Assembly (NCBI GenBank): GCA_036250195.1
Contig: JAVHZZ010000003.1
Coordinates: forward strand, 295,149,565 to 295,213,564
Direction of reading: 5' to 3'
Source: Mixophyes australis
Lineage: Eukaryota; Chordata; Amphibia; Anura; Limnodynastidae
Length of the DNA: 64,000 nt
In this document: piece after piece, positions 38,201-50,400 of the stretch
Position numbering within the stretch: the first letter of the stretch is position 1
Layout: each line of letters starts with the position of its first letter
Made by a program: the position numbers and the translations under genes
Notes under the pieces: model-generated
Told to the model about the DNA's origin: nothing
Databases searched by the model: none
Seen by the model: only the letters and a program-made list of their open reading frames with translations

Positions 38201-41200
38201 GTTATTGAAAAGCATTATAAAGTAAGGATGTCATGTGTTATATATGTATTTGTTTGGTTTATATCTGTATTATATGTGTTTGAAAAACCAAATAAAAAAT
38301 ATCTGATTTAAAAAAAAAAAATCACTCCCTTCACACATTATAATATTTAGAAGCATTATTTTAGCAGACAGCACCTCATATAAATGGAGAGGAATTTTAG
38401 AAGTCTATTAGGCTCATATCTGAAGCAAATGTACTTCCACCTGTACATAGCATAAAACAAAGACATATGTATTCTTATTGCTATGGATGGCAATGATGCG
38501 TCAGCGTCAGGAGTTGCTCTTTTTCCTGTGACTGTGAGCAGGGATGCCCATGAAAATACTAATTGTGGGGGACACTAGTAGAGAAGAAGGGGTTGTCTAA
38601 AGTGTGTAATGCATTTACAAATTAGTGATAAAACAGCCACCTTTATTTTCCTACCCTAGTGAAAAAGAACAAGGAACATGAGAGATGTATTAATAATAAT
38701 TAAACCATGATATTAAAACATTTACTTATAGTATGAATAACCAACACTATTGCTTTCTGCAAGTATGTACTAATGCAATTGTGCAGGTCAATCAGTACAT
38801 TCAGGGCCTGATTAAGGGTTCTGGCCACCCTAGGCTAATACGGCCGCAGCACCCCCCCCGAATATATAGGTGTACAGGAACACTCCTGAATATGAATGTT
38901 CAGGTGTATTCTCCAGCATTCAAATTTAGACAGATTGGGCCATTGTCTCTTACCTGTTCTTGCTCTTCTCTCTTGCAACTTTGTTATCCTCTCGCTGGCT
39001 TCTGGAAAGTTGGCGTCCTGTTTTAAAAATGCAAAAATTTATTATAATGCAAAATGTTAACAAACCCTGAATGATTAGGCCCTTTAGTTAAACAAAACAC
39101 TCCATTATGGCCAGCTAAAAGTACCCCATTGTACAGGCATATATAAGCAATATCTGAATATTTGTGGTCAATCAAATACAAACCTCTACCAGCCCCATCT
39201 CACTAATATTTACCATTCTAGTGATTGCTGAGACCACAAAGAGCATCCATGTAACAGCCACACAATCATGAGATTATGCCCCCCAAAGCTGCTCTATTTT
39301 TTAAATACCCCCTGCAGCCATTTTTCTTAACCCCTGTTGCAGCCATTTTCTTTAACCCCCCTGCATCCATCCCCCCTGCAGCTATTTTACTTACCTCCAC
39401 TCTGTAGCTATCCCCCGTCACATCAAAACTCCCCCAGTCACATATTTCAGCCCCCCTCCTCTGCCCTCCACACATATCAACCTCTCTCCCACACTATAGA
39501 TTTGTATGACAGAGCCCCCCTCCCTCTCCCTATAGATATGCAGGGCAGTTCCCCCCTCCCTATATATATGCAGGGCAGTTCCCCCCCCCCTATAGATATG
39601 CAGGGCAGTTCCCCTCCTCCCTATAGATATGCAGGGCAGTTCCCCCCTCTTCCTATATATATATGCAGGGCAGTTCCCCCCCCCCTCCCTATAGATATGC
39701 AGGGCAGTTCCCCCCCACCCTATAGATATGCAGGGCAGTTCCCCCCCCTCCCTATAGATATGCAGGGTAGTTCCCCCCCCCCCTCCCTATAGATATGCAG
39801 GGCAGTTCCCCCGCCCCTCCCTATAGATATGTAGGGCAGTTCCCCCCTCCCTATAGATATGCAGGGCAGTTCCCCCCTCCCTATAGATATGCAGGGCAGT
39901 TTCCCCCCTTCACTTACCTGTAGGTGTGCTGACCAGCGTCGCTCCTCACTCCTCAGATCAGCAGACAGGAAGTGAAGACTTCCTGCTTCCTTTCTGCTGC
40001 ACAGCAACAGGCAGCCTAGCTATTGGCTGCCTGTTGCTGACCACTGACCACCAATGCTTTTGATCCTCGAGACCTCCACACACCCTCCCCCACGGTGACC
40101 CTCCTCCCCCGCCGCGAAAAAAAAAATGAATGGTAAAAAAAAATGAATGAAAGAAAAAATAATACCCGCAGCAACGCGCCCCTCGGGACCCAGCGCCCCA
40201 GGCTGCAGCCTGATCAGCCTAGTGGTTGATCAGGCCCTGAGTACATTTATGCTGAATTGAACAAGGTTGATTCCAAGATTAACATTTATTCAGTTAACCC
40301 GGTTTTCCTTCACAATATGATTTTTTGGGTGTTTGTTTTGAAACCCTGTCCTGCTGAATTACAAAACTTTAATATAAAGTTGCGAATCACTGCAGCAGTT
40401 CATGAAAGGATACCCAATAGAGTTTACCTGTTTATGCAGGTCAATCTGTAAAGCGGATTATGCAGATATGCTCAGAGTCATTCACAAACCTCTGAAGGCC
40501 AAGAGCTTATCTGTGTAGCACATGGTTCATATATAGAAGAGAAGACCCTAGCTGCTGAGGGCTAGTGGTCTATTTCCTGGTGCTTGATGTGGATGGCTGA
40601 TGCGCTTGAAGAATAACAGAACATGCAAGACTGGTTCATAGATAGATGTGCCGTTATTTTTAATTAGTTTTAAAAGACTTGCCTTCAACATTGGATGGAT
40701 TCCCAAAGAAAAATGACTCTGCTTTTAATTTGGGTTTGCTGCTGTGAGATAGGCTTCGGCATTCAGGTGCCGCTGATGCCGAGGTGCCTTGTTTCGTAAA
40801 ATGTTTGAATTTGCCTCTTTGTTTTCACTGCTGCAGAACATGCTGCTGGAAATTGAACAGAAAGTGGTAGCTCTGTCCGAGCTCTCGGTACATAATGAGA
40901 ACTTACTAATGGAAGGAAAGTCCCACACTAAGGAGGAAGCTGAACAGCTGGCTATGAAATTAAGGACTTTGAAAGGGAGCCTTTTAGAACTGCAAAGGGT
41001 TCTCCAGGACAAGCAAATTAACATTCAGGTAATTAAAACATCTAGCTATTGGGCCAATTTGTTGTTATGTTAGCTTGTGATGTGATTTACTTTGTAACCG
41101 GTATTTACATAGTAATGTATATATTTGTAAAGTATCATTGCAATGTTATTTCCATGCTACATGCTAACAGTAGTATTGGTGTATTGATATTGTGTTCTTT

Positions 41201-44200
41201 CTTTTATGCTATTTTTGTGCTAATTACAAATAGCATCTGGCTTTTAACCACGTTAAATATATTTTAGAACTGATTTGTAATCCTTTTATTGGCTTTGCTC
41301 ACCCCCATTGACTTAACTGTAGCAGATAAATACTGTGTTTAGTAAAGTTAGCAGACATAAGTCAATTCAAAATCCCCAGCTTGTCCTGTGCTTTGCGCTT
41401 AGGATATTTCTACCTAATCACACGAATGTTAACCACATATGTGAGAACAGATGAGTCTTTGGGATTTTGGGACTGTTACTCATTTTGGTGTAGTAAAATG
41501 ACAAAATAGTATTTTCTTCTTAGATACGTAAGATAACAGGCAGAGGTGTTACGTACTGTCCAAAATAATCCCTGACCACTGCACATGTACTGTGCATAGA
41601 ACAGTACACTGTGCATAGTACAGTATTGTGTCCTGTGTACATTGTTAAGAATACTTGATAAGATATAACTATCTCTTTAACAGCACTCTTATATCTTGTT
41701 TGTTCCATAGGCTAAGCTAGCATGGGGCGAGATGAAAGCACACAAGAAAGCAGAGCATGTAATATGTCTGTTTTTTGGTTTGGGATCTGCTTGCTGTTTG
41801 ATTTTTCTACCTCTTAGGGTGTGCTGTGCAATTTGTCTTTTACTTAACCCATCCCCTTCTAAAGTGCATCTAAATTATTAATTGATTTATAGTCCTTTGA
41901 ATGAATCAAATAGTAATCTAAAGAATCTATTTCTTTTACCTGAATCTTCTACTGATAAATCAAAAGTTCCTAAAAATGTCATTTTCTTCATATAAAGTAT
42001 GTTTATTTTACACTCTCTTAATTTAAATTTATTATACACTGATGTTTTTTTCTAAAGCAAGAAAGTTTGTCTAGTTCAATTAAAACAGTTATCTAATTTT
42101 AAGATATATTATTTAGGTCAATTAAATAATAGCAGTGAGTTGTGCATTTTAAATTAATTCCCATACAGACAACTGTCTTACTTACAATTAATACTTTGTT
42201 GTGTTATTTAATATTGTCACTATGAGTAATGAGTAGTGAACCTATTCTGCCCAGCACACTCTGCTGCTAATCTTTAGTATTAGATGGAATCAGTAACTGA
42301 TTAGAAGTAGCAGCTTTGGACTGTATACAGGTAAAGTGTAATTAGCATATTGAAGCTCATGTGTGATTTTGGGGATGGAGGGTGGGGGCTGGCCTGTTTT
42401 TAACTGGTGTTTTTATGCAAAATAAAAATACATACAGTTTGGATGGATGTATGTTGAGTTGGATGGTAAGTTCCAGTTATGCCATTCATATACTGCAACA
42501 TACTATACAATTTCCCTATAATGCATGGTACAATAACCCACATTGTAGAGTCTCCTAATACTTAAGTTATAAGGAAGTACTTTAAATGAAATCCCAGCCT
42601 TTGGTAACAAAGCTTATTCCCAGACATAATTTTGGTCTTTGTCTCCAAACGTTAACCCCTGTGCAGCAGCAGGAAATATATTACAATATACAAAATAGTC
42701 TTCCACTTAAAATGTCCAAAGGTACGCTTCATGTACTTTGTAAAGCAGAGATGTTGAACCACGCTTCCACAATTAAAGGCGATTAGTCAGAAGGAAATAG
42801 TAAGTAGCTGATCTGCTCTGCTTCTACCTCTTCAACGTCACAATGGATAAATTAGAAGCTCTGACGTGACTGTGCTAAGTGATTCAAGAGATTACCGCGT
42901 TTAGACTACAGGACTACTGTATAAACCAGACATGATTCTCCTGGCACATTTACCAGAGAAATACATTACTAAGCCATTAGGCAATGATATTTTACAATGC
43001 ATTTAGTTATTTTTAGAGATAATAGTTCACCTGTTGTCTTTAAAAACAGATGTGTTTTCCTGGTCCATGTAACATTATAGCATTTATTGCTTCTGTGTTG
43101 TAATAGTTAAGAACTTATATTTTTTATTTTTATTTTTTTTTATTAGATTTGCTTTGTCTTCAAATAACTTAGTTGATGTTTACATGTAAACTGAAGCTAA
43201 TTGGCTTAATTATATATGACAAAAACAATTGAGAACGAAAAATATAACAGCCTTATAAATCACTAGTAAAGCAGCAGTACGAGGTTTGCTCCCCGGAAAA
43301 TCGGTCATCCTTCCTTCTTCGCTCCAAGGAAGCCCAAGAAATATAATACCTTTTTGTAAAGGTTCCATGATTCCATAAAACATCTCAGCAAAGATGCAGT
43401 TTGCATAATTCTCCTTAGCATAATAATTGGGGTATAATATATATTGTATATATACCGGGGTTACAAAACTGTACCTGCAGTATAAGATAAAGGGAATGTG
43501 TATAAAGCAATTATACCATAAAGCTCATTTATAAGTGTGTGCACTATGTATTCATGCATGTGTTGACTTTAACACCAGTTATCTGTTCACATTACAATAG
43601 TAAATGGAACTCTAATATTAGATTTAATATAGTTTCCAATGATGCCATAACAGACAATTTAATCTGATGCATTTATAGATTCATGAGTTGAGCATCATTT
43701 GCCCTATTTTACGACATTAAAAACTTTGACAATAAACATTATTTTACCATTTTTTTCCATTGTACAGCTGAATTTATTATTGATTAAGGTCGTGGATTAG
43801 GTGAAGATTAGTGCTGGTATTAGCATTTTGTTTGTCTATATTTAGGGGACGTTCCATGAAAAGGAGGAGTCCGAATCAGAGTTGTCTTCTTCACAAAGCC
43901 CCAGTGTTCAGGAATGGCTGGCTCAGGCACGGACTACTCGGTCACTGCAAAAGCAGAATAGTCTTCAGAAACAGAAGGTAAATCTCCATGAAGTTTGGTT
44001 TATGAAGCAGTTTATTATTCAGTATTTAATGCGCAAGTGACATTAATATATGTATAAGCTCCTGTAAATAATATCTGTATAAACAGTAGGTTCTGATATT
44101 ATCACTTACAAATAGCAAATTCTGTGTTTATTAAAATTAGTTGTGTGTGTTAAGGAAAACTACAACCCGTTTTGTAAATTTGAATGGATATTAGAAGTCA

Positions 44201-47200
44201 CCTTAGATTTCTGTGATCTGTAAAGTAGACAACAACACCAGAAACATCTATAGTAGAATATTTACATCAGTTTTATTCTTAAAGCACCACAACCACCTAA
44301 TAAAATATTTTGCTAAGGGTCACCTCCCAACTAGCTGAGAGAATGCAGCTCACTGTCCTCAGCCATTTAAAGTTGATTAGCCTAATTCATCTGCCGGTTC
44401 AGTATAACAGAACTACCTGGCATTAATGCAGGTAGAAGCGTTCAGTGTTCTGGCTAGGAACAGTGGCACCGCCGCGCCTTAGTAAAATATTTTACCTATT
44501 GCGGCTTTGAACGATATGTCCAATTTTGTGGACTTTGCATTGACAAAACCACTGTTTACATTGTGAGCCACTGTTTACATATTGAGCCTATATTGCTTGT
44601 ACGGCCACAAGCCTGCATTGCACTCCCACACTGCTATTTCATTGGCTATAAACAGTTTTTTGCACCGGGGAATGTTCATATCACCAGGTGATGTGCAGGT
44701 TAATCAGTATGTACATTGTAAATATGCTCATTCTGTAAACACTGAAGTTTGTTTTAAGACATTGCTTGAGTCAGGAATACTGTTCTTACTAAACACAAAT
44801 AAAAAAATCTTAAAAATGAATACACCTAATTTAGATATTTCACCAGAAATTTTCCAGCTAATCACCCAGGTCACTAAGGATGATTTATCCCCATGTCCGG
44901 CTATGGCACTTTTACACCTATATCCCCCTCATCTTCAGCGTCATAATCACTATGTGGCTGGGCACATACTCATATCAGCCAGAGCCGCAATAGCTCAAAG
45001 CTGGAAATCCCCCTTGGATCCATCTCTTACCAAAATCATCAGCAAAGTACAAGACAGCTATGAGATGGAAACAATAGGCTTTAACTTTTCCTCAAGAGCT
45101 TCCTCGCCCCTGGTTAAATGGTTCACATGGTACGAATTCTTTTCAAAGTATAGACCTGTGTCTGCCACCTAAATCTCCCATGCTGTATACCCCTCTGGAG
45201 GGTAGATGTCCCGCTCTCAAAATGTGCCTTTATGGTTGATTGGGGTCAATACGGCCAGTCTCCGACTCCTGCCCCCCTGTCTGTCTCCCTCCTCCTCCCC
45301 CTTGAAATCTTTGTCTTATGTGTACTTGAATGTTTCCTGTGTTATTGTTTTTTGTTACTTTTTTGACGGTTTATGGGCAGTTCTGTTTGATTTATTGGAT
45401 CTACATTATGCACTGTACTCTGTGGTAACTGCTATGTTTGTTACATATTCTTTTACTAAAAACTTAATAAAAACCTTTTGAGAAAAAAAAAAAAATGAAT
45501 ACACCTTTATGTTATTTATATTAGGAGCTGGAGCAGGAACTTGCTGAGCAGAAGAAATTGTTGCAGTCAGTTGCAAGTCGTGGAGGTGAAATTATAAATC
45601 AGCAGACGGCTACTGATTGGTCAAATATTAGGTATGGAATTCTTACATTTTTTTTGTATCAGGCCATATTGTTGGCTATCGGATTTACTGCACAAGAGGT
45701 CCATAGACTATAGTTACAAATTAATTTTCAGATGTATTGTAAAAGCTGTTTGTTTTTTTCAAGTGATGAAAAATTGGAGGCTAAACCTTCCATTTCATTC
45801 CTGCAATTCTGTTAAATTCAATAATAATAGACCTCAAATGTTACTGTTTTTAAGTGATACACTGCGTTAAACCTAACCTAATAGTTAATAACTTCCTGAA
45901 GTATGGGAATGGCAGATTACATCTATATGTGTAGCTTATTTGCATATATCGTAAAAAGAAGAGTATTAAAGAAGAGGTGCTAAAAATATGAGAGAACAAT
46001 TAAAACTATAAGGAATAGATAGGAGACGAGCAAGGAAAGAAGGAAGGGAGACAGGTAACAAATAATGCTGTTTCACTGTTTTGATGCAATATAGTAGTCA
46101 CTTAAATGACATGAAGAAGTGCCACTCTTTCCAAGTTCTGATAGATGATGTCTTATCTTGAGTGGGTGTCATCCCTCTTTATCGCTTTTTTTTAAATGAT
46201 GAAGGGAGAAGGTTTAGAGATCCTCAATGTTGAAGGATCGCAGCATTGTTAACAAGAATGAAATGTTACAGCAGGTATTGCTTATCCTCAGACTTATAGC
46301 TTAGGATAAGAGGGATGAAAGAATAGGGTCAAAAGGAGAAATTTAGAAGACAAGCAAACAGAAGGAGATGATAAAAAGACTAAGCCATATGTTTTGTTTT
46401 GTATATTTTGCATTGTTATGTTTCTCTGAACTGATTATTTTTACGTTTGTTTACATATTACTGCAATAGAATGTGGAATTGAACCCAACACTTACACATA
46501 GTGAAGGCACTTTGTGAGCTGAACCAATATTATGAGAATATAGTCTCACTGATGTTAGTGATTTGGTAAGCTGAGTATTGGTTCAGCCTAGAAAATAGCT
46601 ACATCCACTGTGTCTACTTGACAAATACATGTGTCCTTCTTGTCCATATTTTCAGTATTCATGGAAATATATTTTGACCACATTTTTTACTCTTTAATAC
46701 AGTGAAGGGCCAGATACCCTGTCTAAGGAATTAGGCTTGGAAGGCATTAAACCAACATCACAAGATCAGATGAGAATGAAATGGGAAAATTTGCACCAGG
46801 AGCTCAGCACCAAAGAGAAATTAATGCACAACTCTTTACAGCAGGAACAAGATCAGCCGGTAATTATAGAACTTGCTTACAGTAATAGACCATAATTTAT
46901 GTTTAACGAGTAACACAAACAAGGCTTATTGATATATAGGGCCTGATTCATTAAGGCACACAAGAGGAATGTAAATTGCATTTTTTTTAAAAGCACGTAA
47001 TTCGTACATACGCATATCCGTATTCAATTAGAAGCAGATCTGAAGAAACGTCTCTTGTCAAATACGGTTCTAGGTGCGCTCTGCTGTGACAAACACAATA
47101 CACTGCAGGATACGTCCAATCAATGTGTGGAATATAAAGTTCCAAAAGAACGCACAGAAAAAAAGTATTCAATTATTGCCACCTGTTATTAATAGAGCCA

Positions 47201-50200
47201 TTAATGATAAAACATTAAAAAAAAAGTTGTTTTTTATCCATACCCCTCCATAACATACATTTATCAGGATGTTATTAATGTCTACTGTACATAAAATGTA
47301 TTTTTATAGTTACTCCTGTTTGCCAACACATATTCTAGCATGCATACACATCTGCCATCACTAACACTCGGCACTTACATCTTCCCTGTAGCTGGTGCAA
47401 GTGATAATATAGAAAAACACTTACTTTAGAGAAAAGGACGTTGCTGTGTGCTCTCTAACTTGACAATGTGCAGAAGCTCATTCCCCTTCAGGGGCAAATG
47501 CAGGATTTGTAGAGGGGGGTTTCCACGCCACGCAACCAGTGGGCGTGACCAGCATACATGGGGGCATAGCTATAATATTAGACAGTGCTTGGCTGCTCTC
47601 CAACTCTTCCTATCCCTATAATATACATGGGCAATGCTGCGTGCACTACTGTTAGGTGCACCCAGCTCTCCCTTTTCAAGCAGAGCCATGTGAAGCAGGG
47701 GAAGGGTCCAGCCACCTGAATTATACAGTGCCCCAGGCTTCGGGGGGGGGGGGGGGGGGGGGGGGGGGTTTCCATGCACCAGGAAACCCCCTCGGTTTGC
47801 CTATGCCCTTCCTGTTCCACCCATAGACTGTCCTAAGTGTCCTTTGCGCTCGAAGATGAATTGGATGTTCTTGTGTTCACTGGCGTGTGGTGTGGTTCTG
47901 GGCATGCACAGAGTGGTTTAGCGCACAATACTACACATCGGCAATTACATTTATTAATCATGGTGAAAATTGCACCTATCTTCTACATATGGTATTCTAC
48001 ATATTGGTTCAGCCCATTTTGTGGGCTGAACCAATATTCATGAGATAGAAGTTACACCTTAACAATATTTTAATTATGCTGATTGCACTTGAAACTCTAA
48101 AGTTATATTATGTATCTCTCTAAATAGATTTTCAGCAAAACAAACAGAATTATCTCTGGGGTGCCTTTTTACAAAGGAGACAAGCAAGTTCAAGATAAAT
48201 CATCAGTAGTCAACATTTTGGATGGGTTAAACCAAGCACTGGAAGACGTATCATCCCAGGTAAATAGTAGAATGAATACAAGTCATTACAATATTATGTA
48301 AATGTTAATGATAGACGACCTTTTTACATTAATAATTACCTCAATAACTAAGGATCGTAAAATAAACAAAACCTAAATAAGACATTATGGGGCATATTCA
48401 ATTGTTGGCGTTATAGCCAAAAATCTTGCGGCGCGCACACTATTACCGTCATTACGGTAATAGTGCGCCTAAATACCGGTATTACTGTAATTTTCTCCCT
48501 GGATTTCAGCTCACAGCTCCCTGAGCCGCTAGCTGAAATCCAGCTTACTATTACCGTAATACCGGTAATAGTTTTAACGCCGCGGGGAAACTAAACAATT
48601 GAATATGCCCCTTTTGGTCGTTTTTATTCATATTATAAAACATTTTTCAAGAATAGCAAATTATCTCTCATTACTGTAGCCTGAAGGCAGCCTCATCCTT
48701 CCTCTGTAAAGACTGTACAGTGGAGACATCTTGTAACCTAGATTATGGTGCTAACAGTGGTGCACAATCCTTTATGTAGGTAGGACCCCACATGTCAGTG
48801 CTCCATTGTTCTAGGAGAGAAAAAGAGACGATTAACAATATATTTCACTACATATCTGACAATTGCTGCCCCCCCCCCAATACAGAATTTGAGCAAACAG
48901 GTTGCACAACGTTGCATTAGAAAACATGCGATATAAAACAAGCTTTAAAAAACAAATACTTACTTTCCCCAGTTTGAGTATAAATCCTTAATTTAAACAA
49001 CATTAAGTGATCTCTAATATCTATAGTGTAGTAGGTGTGTTTCAGATGAAACCTAACAGCATAGTCCCTTATTGTATGTCTTTAGAATGGAGTTGGAGAA
49101 AAGAAGATTCTTCCACTGGAGAAAAAATTCTATGACGCTGTCTCAGCGACTTCAACGTGGTTGGATGATGTGGAGGAACGTCTTTTTGTACAAACGGCAC
49201 TCCAACCAGAAGAGACAGAAACATGCCTTTACCATGAGGTATCATTTGTCAATTGTAACATTTTATGAACTTTTAATCTAAGTTGTACTATGTACATCAG
49301 CTATAGCGCAAACAAGGGCTTTAACACATGCTTTTCTGTTTATAACCAGAATATAAAGTATTTACCTTTTGCAGGGCAGAAAGGAATGTATGTAATAACT
49401 GCATTTTCTGTTGGGTGTATATTAAAGAAGCAATCCCACTTCAGTATCCCCTTTTCAAAATCTCTCTGAAAGGCAGACAAGTATTGCTGCCAATCACAGG
49501 CTCTCACCTGTCTGCATGTCTCTGCATAAAGACAGAGAGGAGAAATAAAGAGGAGGATGTGTCATGTGACTGTAGTTGCCATGGTAGTCACATGACCCTG
49601 TGGAAACTGTGCAAAATTATAAATAATTAATAGCAGTTTGAAGAAACAAACCTCTACCTATGAAATACATGGATGGCATTAAGTGTATTTTCCTAGCTAC
49701 GTCCAGGTCAAAAAATTTAATGGCTTAAATACTTGTAAATGGATCAGACCTGCTATATGACTGATGTCAGTGTATTTCAACTGTACAAAAGTGGAGTACT
49801 TATTTTCATATATATATATATATACCTATATATCTATAATATAAAAGCCTAGCGGCGTGTGTTAGTCTGTGTGTGTAAAAAAAAACAACAAGCTGCAGCG
49901 CCACCTGCTGGGCGGAGTTATACACTGACCTACTAAATTCTTAGCATTATCTAATATATAAAAGTAAAAGCCTAGCGGCGTGTGTTAGTGTGTGTGTGTG
50001 GAAAAAACTATTTTCTCAGAAAGGGCTCATCCAATTGACCTGAAATTTGGTATACTGACATTATTTGACAAAAAAATTAGAATAGTGAAGTCAGTTAACT
50101 TCCATCATCCCCCCTTCCCCCCGTGGGAGGGGTAGTAAAGGCTAAATTTACGAGTTGAGGGGTCAAACTCATTTTCATGAGGTAATTTTACCTCATGAAC

Positions 50201-50349
50201 ACACATTAAAAAGGGCGCTTGTGTTGGGAAGTAACGCTCTTCCCCTGAGGAGGCCTGGGCTAGGCCCAAATGCATGACAAGAACCTTTTTAAGACCTTAA
50301 GTAGCTTGATTTGACTAGAATGCATGAGTATCATGCACGGGTTAACTTG

Positions 50350-50400
<51 letters not shown>

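Larger units (their letters stand above)
34002..38320 (+). mobile_element. Tx1/L1-like LINE, about 4.3 kb, with target duplications and a nested SINE
   Basis: Flanked by ATCACCCCCTTCA (33989-34001) and ATCACTCCCTTCA (38321-38333), a 13-bp target duplication with one difference. The 3' end is AATAAAAAATATCTG followed by a poly(A) run. The interior codes for an ORF2-type endonuclease and reverse transcriptase (see 34290-37952). ORF1 is absent, so the copy is 5'-truncated. A minus-strand SINE (37365-37628) is inserted in its 3' coding region. Confidence 0.88.
38802..40239. mobile_element. hAT-type non-autonomous element, 1,438 bp
   Basis: Starts CAGGGCCTGATTAAGG and ends GGTTGATCAGGCCCTG, inverted ends. 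A perfect 8-bp duplication AGTACATT flanks it (38794-38801 and 40240-40247). The interior holds a C-rich minisatellite (39530-39905) followed by two hairpins (near 39960-40045). No transposase remains. Confidence 0.92.

Noticed and set aside
39337..40007. Open frames of 151 and 95 residues
   Set aside because: They cross the C-rich minisatellite of the hAT element at 38802-40239.
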